Notes: generated from the sequence alone by a model not told the origin. Numbered from the stretch's first letter, positions 18,350 to 25,751 are shown. The stretch is 26,842 bases of DNA from Prorocentrum cordatum (GCA_963575745.1 CAUYUJ010018717.1:170134-196975), one strand, 5' to 3'. Translations and numbers: made by a program.

Positions 18350-18825
18350 GGACGACGTCGTCGTCGTCTTTTTCGTCGTCTTTTTCGTCGTCGTAGTCCT
18401 TTCCCTCCTTTCCCTCCTCCTCCTCCTCCTCCTCCTCCTCCTCCTCCTCCTCCTCCTCCTCCCCCTCATCGCTCCTCCTTCTCCTTCTCCTCCTCCTCCT
18501 CCTCCTCCTCCTCCTCCTCCTCCTCCTCCTCCTCCTCCTATGTTGCTTCGCAACTGTTCGTACTCCGATTCCGATTCCTCCTCCTCCTCCTCCTCCTCCT
18601 CCTCCTCCTCCTCCTCCTCCTCCTCCTCCTCCTCCCCCTCCTCCCCTTCCTCCCCCTCCTCATTGTCCTCCTCCTCCTCCTCCTCCTCCTCCTCCTCCTC
18701 CTCCTCCTCCTCCTCCTCCTCCTCCTCCTCCCCCTCCTTCACCTCCTCCCCTCCTCCCCCTCCTCCCCCTCCTCCTCCTCCTCCTCCTCCTCCTCCTCCT
18801 CCTCCTCCTCCTCCTCCTCATCCTC
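18350..18825 (+). repeat. Very long (CTC)n tract with (GTC)n start
   Basis: GTCGTC/TTTCGTCG to about 18405, then about 415 bp of nearly pure CTC, interrupted by 'TATGTTGCTTCGCAACTGTT' at 18540-18559 and a few substitutions. The interruption contains a small GTTGC/GCAAC hairpin. This is the largest microsatellite in the window. Confidence 0.95.
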
Positions 18826-19526
18826 CTCGGGCCACCATCCGCTCAACAGCGGCGCTTGGACGCCTCTCCGAACACTGTTGAACCGATCCCGATGCCCACC
18901 AGTGTGGCCTGGACCCCACTGGCCGGCTTACCCACCTGGGTGGGGATACATGCCTGCTTCTCCAAATTTCGCGGGGCCCATCCCCACATGGCCGATTCCG
19001 GAAACCCTGAACCCAAATATGCTGTCATCTCTTAGGGGCATCGTCTTTCCTGGCGCCTCCTTCCGCCAGCCTTCCGCCGCCTGCCGCTGTGAAAGGGATG
19101 GGAACTCCTTCGATCCTCGAAGGCGAGGCCCTGTCTGGAACGCTCCCGCAGGAGGGTGGGGTGGTGGGGCTCCGATGCCATAGACCAGTGGGGATGGGGA
19201 TATACGTAGGCGAGACGATGCTGACTCCCCATGCCCATCCTGGCCAGTCTGTCGAGCTGCGCCCGGCCGCCGCGGCCGCCGCGGCCCCCCCCCCCCCCCG
19301 CAGCCCTTTTCTTGCACGCCTCGGTCACGGGCCCTCGGCGACGGCGACGGCGACGAGTACGGATCCAGGCTGACACCTGGTCGTTCACACGCTGGGGTGA
19401 CCCTTTGGTGCGCGGCTTCAGGGGGCAGCGGGGGGCCAAATCCAAGTGCGCAGGCCCCTCCCGAGGGCACCCATGTGAGCCCGCACCAAAGGCCACTCCG
19501 GCGACCCGTCATCCTTCGGCGGCGAG
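18826..19526. other. Region without a firmly supported gene
   Basis: Non-repetitive apart from a C13 run at about 19286-19298 and a GGCGAC repeat at about 19336. Open frames exist on both strands. Proline/glycine-rich frames such as the plus-strand one at 18878-19183 ('PPVWPGPHWPAYPPGWGYMP') could be an exon, but nothing identifies a family and the opposite strand is also open. Confidence 0.35.
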
Positions 19527-19704
19527 CCCGGGGGGGAAGTGAGAATGGGCGGGCCTTCTCAGGAGGCTCGGAAGTCCCCCGGACTTCTGAGAAGCTTCCC
19601 ACGCCTTCCCCGAAGACACAACCAAAACCTCCTCAAGGGCGCGGGGGCTCCTCCGAAGCCCCGCCGCTTTCTGAGAAGGCCTTCTCCTTCTCACTTCCCC
19701 CCCC
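19527..19704. mobile_element. Fold-back introner-like element I-3, copy 1
   Basis: Inverted repeat. The left arm CCCGGGGGGGAAGTGAGAA (19527-19545) with CCTTCTCAG matches the reverse complement of the right arm CTGAGAAGGCC...TTCTCACTTCCCCCCCC. A palindrome GGACTTCTGAGAAG lies inside. Both arms contain GTGAG, a good 5' splice donor, and the opposite arm reads as a pyrimidine tract (CCTTCTCCTTCTCACTTCCC). The left flank CGGCGGCGAGCCC is shared with copy 3 at 26120. No clear target duplication. Confidence 0.55.
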
Positions 19705-19706
19705 TG

Positions 19707-19945
19707 GGAAAAACACACACAAACACACTGTGGGAACACACACACACAGACTGTGTGTGTGTGTGTGTGTTTTTTGTTTTCCCGACAGTGTCTTTTGTTT
19801 CCCACAGTGTGCGTTTTTCCCCACAGTGTGTGGGTTTTGCTCCCACAGACTGTGTGTGTGTGTTTTCCCACAGTGTATGTTTTTGTTTCCCACCGTGTGT
19901 GTGTGTGTGTGTGTGTTTTTCCCACAGTGTGTTTTTTTCCCACAT
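19707..19945 (+). repeat. TG-rich minisatellite with repeated CCCACAGTGTG
   Basis: Units of about 22-38 bp, each with T-rich sequence then CCCACAGTGTG, plus (GT)n runs. The first part (19708-19737) is inverted (CACACTGTGGGA), so the array can fold back. Each TTTTTCCCACAG resembles a 3' splice site. Confidence 0.85.
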
Positions 19946-19964
19946 ACCTCGCTCGCCGCCGAAG

Positions 19965-20050
19965 CCTCCCGCGGAGCCGATGATGCCCGAGGGCAGCCCG
20001 CCGATCCCGACCCGGCCAGCCCCCTCACCCCGGAGAGCGACGAGAGCACC
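19965..20050 (+). CDS. Candidate exon upstream of introner I-1
   Basis: Plus-strand frame (codons in phase with 19964) reading 'SRGADDARGQPADPDPASPL' then 'TPESDEST'. It follows a T/GT-rich tract and a possible acceptor CCGCCGAAG|CC at 19963-19964. It ends at a GT formed at the edge of the inserted element (20051-20052). The acidic, disordered-looking composition identifies no family. The case for coding rests on frame continuity with 20279 onward once the element is removed. The opposite strand is glycine-rich and offers no AG acceptor at the element edge. Confidence 0.3.
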
Positions 20051-20051
20051 G

Positions 20052-20276
20052 TTGAGTCGGGCGTGTCCCCCTGCAGGGGGACTTTGGACGAACAAATTGA
20101 AAATACCCCAAGAATACCCCCTAAAAGGTCAAACAATACCCCAACAATTAGTCCCCAGAAAATCTTTGGATTACACATAGTCCCCAGACCATGTTTGGAT
20201 TATTTCTAAACTATCTTTGGGGGTATTTTTTTATTTTTCGTCGAGAATCCCCCTGTAGGGGGCCGCGCCCGACTTC
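20052..20276 (+). mobile_element. Introner-like inverted-repeat element I-1 (225 bp)
   Basis: Terminal inverted repeats of about 55 bp: left GTCGGGCGTGTCCCCCTGCA (from 20056), right (reverse complement) GTCGGGCGCGGCCCCCTACA (ending at 20273), continuing into GACGAA...AAATACCCC on both sides. It is flanked by the 9-bp direct repeat AGAGCACCG (20043-20051 and 20277-20285), a typical length for Mutator-like insertions. The last G of the left duplication plus the element's first T form GT. The element end TTC plus the AG of the right duplication forms TTCAG. The resulting 228-nt GT-AG intron (20051-20278) is a multiple of three, and a CTAAAC branch-like site lies at 20206-20211. It has no coding capacity, so it would be non-autonomous. 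Confidence 0.75.
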
Positions 20277-20278
20277 AG

Positions 20279-20440
20279 AGCACCGCGGATCGGGGTCCCG
20301 TGGCCGCCAGTCGCCGTCGTGGCGGTGCGCGCTCCGAGAGGCTCCGCCGCGCTCTGAGGCGCTCGCCGAGCGGCGGGGGCCGGGGAGGCGCAAGCAGGGC
20401 GCCCGCGGGGCCCCCACCCCAAATGCCCTGGGCAACCTGG
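20279..20440 (+). CDS. Candidate exon downstream of introner I-1
   Basis: In the same frame as 19965-20050 after removal of the element: 'STADRGPVAASRRRGGARSE', then an arginine/serine/glycine-rich stretch and 'GPPPQMPW', running into the (GTGGTC)n repeat. It is very GC-rich and basic, so it could be disordered protein or non-coding. Supported only by the frame and splice geometry around I-1. Confidence 0.25.
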
Positions 20441-20520
20441 CCGTGGTCGTGGTCGTCGCCGTCGTGGTCGTCGTGGTCGTGGTCGTGGTCGTCGTGGTCG
20501 TTGTCGTCGTCGGCGTCGTC

Positions 20521-20552
<32 letters not shown>

Positions 20553-20735
20553 GTTGGTCGTGGTCGTGGTCGTCGGCGTGGTCGTCGTGGCCGTGGTCGT
20601 CGTCGTGGTCGTCGTCATGGTCGTTGCCTTGGTCGTTGTCTTGGTCGTGGTCGTGGTCGCGGCCGTGGTCGCGGCCGTGGTCGTGGTCGTGGTCGTGGTC
20701 GTCGGTCGTCGTCGTCGGTCGTCGTCGGCTGCGGT
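20441..20735 (+). repeat. (GTGGTC / GTCGTC)n repeat
   Basis: About 290 bp of GTC and GTG triplets with GCC, GTT and GGC variants, ending in GTCGGTCGTCGTCGGTCG. The valine-, serine/tryptophan- and threonine-repeat ORFs in all frames are products of the repeat. Confidence 0.95.
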
Positions 20736-20877
20736 CCGACCGGCTTCTTTACGTCGCAGCGCGGCCGAGGCAATCCGCACGCGCGCCCGGGCGCCAGGCC
20801 GGGACACGGAGCCCCTCGCCTGCGTGCAAGGAGGGGAGGACGGGGGGGATGGGGGGGCGAAGCGCGGGGGCACCCTC

Positions 20878-21072
20878 TCGGGTCGCGCGAAAGGGGGGAT
20901 AGCAAAGGGGGGTTTGAGAATCAGCTCACGTGGCTGATTTTCCCGGCGCCTCCCGGCGCCGGAGGCGGCTATGTATCGAGGAATGGGCCCCTCGGTGGGG
21001 CCGAAACCAGCTGCATGCAGCAGACTTCGTAACCCACCCCCCTTCCCAATCCCCCCCTTTCGTCCGGCCCGA
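20878..21072. mobile_element. Inverted-repeat element I-2, copy 1 (195 bp)
   Basis: Begins TCGGGTCGCGCGAAAGGGGG. Its end, reverse-complemented, begins TCGGGCCGGACGAAAGGGGG, so the arms are about 40 bp with short mismatches. Flanked by the 5-bp direct repeat CCCTC (20873-20877 and 21073-21077). Inside are AATCAGCTCACGT.GCTGATT (hairpin), GGCGCCTCCCGGCGCC and GCTGCATGCAGC. Nearly identical to copy 2 at 23333-23526, so the family is young. No coding capacity. Confidence 0.8.
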
Positions 21073-21160
21073 CCCTCGCGCAGCAAGGCCGCCGCGGGGA
21101 GCGGGCGGGAGCGGCCGGGCTGAAGTGCCGCCTAATAGGCGCTGATAGGGACATTGATAG

Positions 21161-21304
21161 ACTCTGGTAGGTACTAATCTGGCGGAAGCTGTCCTAACAT
21201 CAACTTCACACGTGGATGCACGTGCTGCCCGGGACCGTGAACGGCTCGAGATCACAAGCCGGTCATGGGGAAGGGGTCCCGACCTCTGGGTAGCTACATC
21301 GTGA
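21161..21304 (+). CDS. Possible terminal exon, unknown protein
   Basis: Plus-strand frame between a TAG at 21158-21160 and the stop TGA at 21302-21304, 47 codons. The composition is natural: 'TLVGTNLAEAVLTSTSHVDA', then 'RDRERLEITSRSWGRGPDLW', ending VATS. A possible acceptor is CTCTGGTAG|G (21169-21170). The opposite strand is also open but arginine/serine-rich. No family recognised. Confidence 0.3.
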   Translation, partial: TLVGTNLAEAVLTSTSHVDARAARDRERLEITSRSWGRGPDLWVATS

Positions 21305-21480
21305 AACAGCCAAGACTTTGGGGGTCGGGTAGGGCGCGCCTATCAGGCCTCGCGCCAACGCGGCCCCATCGACGCGCCCCGACTCCGATCGATCCGCAAA
21401 CTCCGCCGCTGGACGGGTCGGTGGCACGATTGGGCCGCGCCATCGAGCCGACAGGTCGGCAGTCATAACCCCGCGTCGCG

Positions 21481-21598
21481 TCGAGGGTCGAGGGTCGAGG
21501 GTCGAGGGTCGAGGATCGAGGATCGAGGATCGAGGATCGAGGATCGAGGGTCGAGGGTCGAGGATCGAGGGTCGAGGGTCGAGGGTCGAGGGTCGAGG
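21481..21598 (+). repeat. Heptamer satellite (TCGAGGR)17
   Basis: Sixteen complete 7-bp units plus a partial one, differing only at the last base (G or A): four G, five A, two G, one A, four G. Each unit carries a TCGA site, and the GGRTC steps give GGATCGAGG runs. Minus-strand ORFs with an STLDPRP-type 7-residue period are products of this array (7 bp x 3). Confidence 0.97.
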
Positions 21599-22059
21599 TC
21601 CTCGGTCGTTCTTGGCTCTTTCTGGGCCTCTGGGAGCCGACCTGCAGCTCGGTCGTCGGATGGTCGGTAGTCCGATCGGATCGGGCTCCGGGCCGACGCG
21701 TCAGCAGTCCTGAACCTGCGCCAGATCGAGCCTCGAGGTTTTCCTGGGTCGCGTACTTTGGTTGCGTGATAGGCCCCTGGCCAACAGAAGCAGGACTGCC
21801 CATCTGGGACGTAAGCTGGCAGCTCTCTGTCGCACCGTGTGTGAGTGATGAGCCACGCCTGCATCGCAGAGCGGGGGGGGGGAGGGCCGGCAGGGGGCGT
21901 GCCGCTCCTGGACAGAAGCCCTGGCCCCGGCTTGTGGCCGCCGCGATCGCCGCGGCGAGCTGCCACAGAGGGAGGAGGGAGGAGGGAGGAGGGAGGACGA
22001 CCTGGAAGTCCGCGTGGGGGGCCCGGAGATCCACGCAACGACGCTTTCGCGCCCCGCGG
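21599..22059. other. GC-rich region without a supported gene
   Basis: Contains a short purine heptamer array (GGAGGGA)n at 21969-21998 with G-quadruplex potential. Frames are open on both strands and in several registers, as expected at this GC content. No domain recognised. Confidence 0.45.
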
Positions 22060-22265
22060 TGGTGCGCGGCTGCCCTCGCGCCCTCGCGCCGTGGAGGAGG
22101 GCGCCTCCGCGGCCCAGCGCCGCGAGGGCGCGCGACCTGCCGTCGCGCCCCCGCGAGGCGCAGTCTGCCTTCGCGCCCCCGCGCCGCCGCCGCCGCGGCG
22201 GAGGGCGCCGTCGCGGCCCGGCGCCGCGAGGGCGCGCGCTCTGTCCTGGCGCCCCCGCGGGTGTT
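22060..22265. repeat. About 105-bp imperfect tandem duplication, CG-rich
   Basis: GGAGGGCGCC..CGCGGCCC.GCGCCGCGAGGGCGCGCG occurs from about 22096 and again from about 22200, with GCGCCCCCGCG blocks between. The units themselves hold GCGCC/GGCGC inverted words, so strong secondary structure is expected. Confidence 0.7.
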
Positions 22266-22337
22266 TTTTCGCAGGCGGCCTGCGTCGCTCTCGGTCCCCC
22301 CCCCCTCTCTGCTGCGCCTCGGCACGTGCTCTTCTGG

Positions 22338-22495
22338 GGCGAGGGCGAGGGCGAGGCCGCGCCGGGTCGAGCAGGCTCCGACGAGCACGCTCGTGCCCCT
22401 CTGGGCGTGGCGCTGCGCGGGCGATGGCGAGGGCGAACACGCCGAGTCGAGCAAGCTCTGCCGAGCACGCTGGTGCCTCTCTGGGCGTGGCGTGA
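22338..22495. repeat. About 81-bp tandem duplication
   Basis: CTCTGGGCGTGGCG occurs at 22399-22412 and 22480-22493, preceded in both by a GGTCGAGCA.GCTC.G.CGAGCACGCT.GTGCC block. A (GAGGGC)n hexamer is included at about 22341-22358. Confidence 0.75.
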
Positions 22496-23262
22496 GAGGC
22501 CGCAGACCCGATCGGGAGAAGGATCACTGGATCGGCAGCTCGAGTGCGGCAGGATGGGGCGGGGGACCGGGACGGAAGGCGGGGAGGCGGGGACAGCGAG
22601 GAACAGTGCACAGAATCACTACACGTCGCCGCGCCGTTTGTTCTCAACGCGCCCAAGTGGATGACGCCGACACCACGGCAAACCCACGGCAAACCCGGCG
22701 TCCCGCGCCACAGCAGACGAAGCCGGCACCGCGGCAAATCCCACGGCAAGCCCACCGCGCACGAGGCGGCGTTTGCCCTGGTGCCCGCGGCGCCCTCCCC
22801 AAGACGCAGTGTCGCGCGTCGGAACAAACGGCGTGGCAACGCATGGCTGATCTACCGCAGCACATCCACTGCTCACGTGCGCTTCAGCATCCTCCTGAGT
22901 GACCTGTTCATGTGCGCGCTTCGCGCTGCGCGGCGCGCGAGGTGCGGTCACCTTCGCGCTCTCGCGCCGCCCCCCTGGGGAAGGACACCTCCCCAACCTG
23001 GGCCGCGACGCGCGACCACCTTGGCGCCCTTGGGGTGGCCAAGGCCTCCTAGGAAGACGAATCCAGGACGAGGATAAACTCGGGGGGGAACAAACCGGTA
23101 ATCTCCGAGATCCCGCGGCTCCGAAGATGCATCGGGCGCCGCGGCCTTCTCAGAGCGTTCCGGGACGCTCTGAGAGCGCTCGTCCCGGACCGCTCCGGCA
23201 CGGAGCTGTCCCCGCCCCCGCCCCGCCCAAGGGTGGCCGAGGCCTCCTAGGCCCGGGGCCAC
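22496..23262. other. Region without a supported gene; duplicated word and hairpin
   Basis: Holds CACGGCAAACCC-type short repeats (22670-22760), a perfect 11-bp hairpin TCTCAGAGCGT/ACGCTCTGAGA with a 6-nt loop at 23148-23175, and a direct repeat GTGGCC(A/G)AGGCCTCCTAGG at about 23033 and 23232, about 197 bp apart, which may mark another inserted element. Open frames are present on both strands but none is convincing. Confidence 0.45.
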
Positions 23263-23322
23263 TCCCAGGGCGGGCAGCGGGTTGATCAGCGCGGCAACCC
23301 AGAGGGAGCGGGCCACGGACGA
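23263..23322 (-). CDS. Candidate exon c of a minus-strand gene
   Basis: Reads 'SSVARSLWVAALINPLPALG' directly after the I-2 element, starting after CTCTGGAG (AG at 23323-23324) and ending before a GTGGCC donor (23262-23261). It is in frame with exon b once the element and one target duplication are removed, giving ...QLGPMPP-LE-SSVARSLW. The segment WVAALINPLP recalls the helical C-terminal part of Lon-type substrate-binding domains, but this is a weak impression from a short stretch. Confidence 0.45.
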
Positions 23323-23332
23323 CTCCAGAGGA

Positions 23333-23526
23333 TCGGGTCGGGCGAAAGGGGGGGATAGCAAAGGGGGGTTTGAGAATCAGCTCACGTAGCTGATTTTCCC
23401 GGCGCCTCCCGGCGCCGGAGGCGGCTATGTATCGAGGAATGGGCCCCTCGGAGGGGCCGAAACCAGCTGCATGCAGCAGATTTCGTAATCCCCCCTTTCC
23501 CAATCCCCCCCTTTCGTCTGGCCCGA
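23333..23526. mobile_element. Inverted-repeat element I-2, copy 2, inside a reading frame
   Basis: 194 bp with inverted arms TCGGGTCGGGCGAAAGGGGG (plus strand, left) and TCGGGCCAGACGAAAGGGGG (reverse complement of the right end). The 5-bp direct repeat GAGGA flanks it (23328-23332 and 23527-23531). It differs from copy 1 at only a few positions. It interrupts the minus-strand frame between exons b and c; element plus duplication is 199 bp, so unspliced it shifts the frame. On the minus strand a pyrimidine tract (CCCCCCTTTGCTATCCCCCC) precedes CTCTGGAG, a fair acceptor. The frame-preserving donor would be a non-canonical GA (CCA|GACG). Intron status is therefore plausible but unproven. Confidence 0.8.
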
Positions 23527-23686
23527 GAGGAGGCATTGGGCCGAGCTGCTCCAGGATCCTGTCCAGCTGGCCGGGCCGGCGCTCGCGCCCTGCTCGCACC
23601 AGCGCCAGCCACCGCTCCACCAGGGCCCCCTGGGCCGCCTGCTGCTCCAGGCAGTCCTGGGCCAGCTCCGCCGCCTCCGCCTCCTC
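23527..23686 (-). CDS. Candidate exon b of a minus-strand gene
   Basis: Minus-strand frame with good protein character: 'EEAEAAELAQDCLEQQAAQG', 'ALVERWLALVRAGRERRPGQ', 'LDRILEQLGPMPP'. It is helical and probably alpha-solenoid or coiled coil. It starts after GCCAAGAG|GAG (AG followed by G) and runs to the I-2 insertion. The plus-strand reading is serine/arginine-rich, as expected of an antisense frame. The frame joins exon a in phase 0 across the fold-back element and joins exon c when I-2 is excised. No family assigned with confidence. Confidence 0.5.
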
Positions 23687-23857
23687 CTCTTGGCGGCGCG
23701 CACAGGGGGGTGGGGGGAGGGGGACAGGCTTCTCAGAAGGACGCTGCTTCTCAGAAGGCGCTGGCCTCACGTCTACAGACAAGGCCGGCGCCTTCTAAGA
23801 AGCAGGGGTGCTTCTAAGAAGCCTTCCCCCCTCACCCTGCCCCCCTCTGCGCGTGGC
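23687..23857 (-). mobile_element. Fold-back introner-like element I-3, copy 2, fitting a GT-AG intron
   Basis: Arms CAGAGGGGGGCAGGGTGAGG (minus strand, from about 23852) and CACAGGGGGGTGGGGGGAGG (plus strand, from about 23702), then GGCTTCT(C/T)AGAAG words repeated in both arms and GGCGC(T/C)GGCC at the centre. A short CGCG at both outer flanks may be a target duplication. On the minus strand the arm gives the donor AGG|GTGAGG (GT at 23835-23834), and the far end gives a C-rich pyrimidine tract then CAAGAG|GAG. The 149-nt intron (23835-23687) joins exon a and exon b in phase 0. Confidence 0.65.
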
Positions 23858-24014
23858 CGATCCTCCTCCTCGCGGACCCACTCGACGGAGACGCTGCAGT
23901 AAGGCCTGTCGAGCTCGTCTGGGGCCGCCTCTAGAAGGATGAACAACTGCATAGACACACTCTCGAAGTCCGCGCGGATTCCCACCAGTGGGCGTAGGTG
24001 GTCTAGGGCGGTTT
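23836..24014 (-). CDS. Candidate exon a of a minus-strand gene
   Basis: The most convincing cellular coding segment in the window. Minus-strand frame: 'TALDHLRPLVGIRADFESVS', 'MQLFILLEAAPDELDRPYCS', 'VSVEWVREEEDRPRAEGGR'. Mixed hydrophobic/charged, no repeats, AT-richer third positions than the flanks. A possible acceptor is GGAACAG|AAACC at 24016-24015. The donor GTGAGG follows at 23835. Its last few codons lie in the arm of the fold-back element. The second R2 repeat copy begins 37 bp upstream (24051) and would lie in the preceding intron. I do not recognise the family. Confidence 0.6.
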
Positions 24015-25505
24015 CTGTTCCAACCCCCCTTGTTCCCCTTCGGGGAGGGGTTGATCACCGTTCCCTATTGATATACACCCCCTCCCCCGCCCGGCCGGCA
24101 GCCAACCCAGAACAATGAGGACACCATGAGGGTCCCCCCCCCACCATCCCTGTCAACAAAAACAATACAAAACGCACTCTGCCTCCTCATTTGGAGCATG
24201 CGCGGCCAACCCGATGCGCCCCAGCACCCCCACCCCACCATCCCTGTCAGAAAACAATACAAAGTACCCTTTGGGGCAAAGGCTTGAGTCATGTTCGTGA
24301 GGCCTGCGAGCACTTTGCATTGTTTTCGACAGGGACGGCGGGGTGTCAGCATATTGTTTGCTGCGCGCTGGGCTACCGTCCCTAACAAACAAAATACAAC
24401 ATGCACCTCGCGGCTAAATCTGGATCGTGCGCGGCCACCCCGCGATCACAGTCAAGTTGTTTTGACAGGGGCGGCGGGGGTGGTGGCGTATGGCCTGTGC
24501 GCAGGTCCACCAGACACAATAATGGGCATTTGCATTCGATAAGGGTGGTGGGGGCCGACATGTTTCCCGATGTGTGCTGTCGCACCTGGTGCGGCTGGAG
24601 TATGCGGCGCACCTGGCGCACGTGGAGCACGTGGCGCATCTGGCGCACCCGGCGTGCCTGGCACGCTCGGGCCTCAGGGATGCCTGGCACGCGTGGCGCG
24701 CCTGGCACGCGTGGCGCACCTCGCCCCAGCGTCGCGCACATGGGGTCGGTTCTGGTTCCCAGTAGCTGTCCATCCAAAGACGACCGCTGAACATGCTCAG
24801 GCTCGGGTGTTACCTATGTGTTGGGAGGGCGGGTGGGAGTGAGCTAGAATGCTTGCAATCTAGGGGGTGTCTTGACCCCTCCCCCTTACCCCATCCAATG
24901 GACCTGGACGGGGCGCCCCGCGAGGCGTTGGAGCGTCCAATATGGCCCAACATGGCTCCAAGAGGGCCTCAGAGAGCGCAAAATGGCCTCCAAGATTGCT
25001 CCAGATAGCGCAAGATCGCTCAAGATGGCTTTCAAGATGCTCAAAGAGGCCCCAATACCGCATCAAGAAGGCCCCAAGAGGCAACAGAGCTCCCCCAAGG
25101 AGGCCCCCAAGACACCCCCAATCCTTCAAGCACCTGAGGGAAAACATTGTCTTTGACTTTCTTTTGAGGGATGAAAGAACGACCCTACCCTGGGTTACAA
25201 ATACGTGGTCTGTAAACCTCCTGGGAACCCCCAAAGCCTAGAGCCGCCAGGACGCGGGCGGCACATCACGCAGGGATTATCCTGTCAACCCACAGGAGTT
25301 TCAGCGCACAGCGCCTCGTAAACCAGGGTAGGGGCGTCTTTTTATGCTCTTGATTCTCGCCTTTCCGCCTCCGAGAGGGTCATCCGAAGCCTCAAAATGG
25401 CTCCAGGATGGCCCAAGAGGGGCCAACGCGAGCCCCAAGACGGCATAGCGCCCAAGAGCGCCCCCAACGGCGACTTTTTGGTACTCTAGAAGGGCAAGGC
25501 TAATC

Positions 25506-25600
25506 TTAAGTCGGGCGTGTCCTCCCACAAGGGGATTTTTGACGAACAATCTTTAAAAATACCCCCAAAATGCTCCCAAATGGTCAAAAGATACGCAGAA
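25506..25600 (+). mobile_element. Truncated end of element I-1 inside R2 copy 2
   Basis: TTAAGTCGGGCGTGTCCTCC, then GACGAACAA...AAAAATACCCCCAAAATG...GGTCAAAAGATA, matches the left terminal part of I-1 at 20052-20140 (GAGTCGGGCGTGTCCCCCTG, GACGAACAAATTGAAAATACC, GGTCAAACAATA). No matching right end is found nearby, so it is a solo or truncated copy. Confidence 0.6.
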
Positions 25601-25751
25601 CGCCCCAAGAGGCGCCTATACGGCTCCATGAGGCGCCCAAAGGGCCTCCATGCGGCTCCCAAGAGACCCCCAAGAGGCCTCAAGAGGATCCCCGAGGCAC
25701 CCAAGACGCTCCATCATCCCTCCTCCCCCCCCTCCTCCGCCGCCGCCCACT

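Noticed and set aside
18234-18881. 215-codon plus-strand ORF and its minus counterpart
   Set aside because: Mostly serine, proline or glutamate runs from (CTC)n. Only the short minus-strand end (18224-18345) has non-repetitive composition and was kept.
20191-21086. Valine-rich 248-codon and threonine-rich 291-codon ORFs
   Set aside because: Direct products of the (GTGGTC)n tract, continuing into the I-2 element.
21294-22839. Minus-strand ORFs of 386 and 458 codons
   Set aside because: They run through the heptamer satellite and GC-rich duplications in two different registers at once. Openness is due to composition, and the RPSTLDP peptides are satellite translations.
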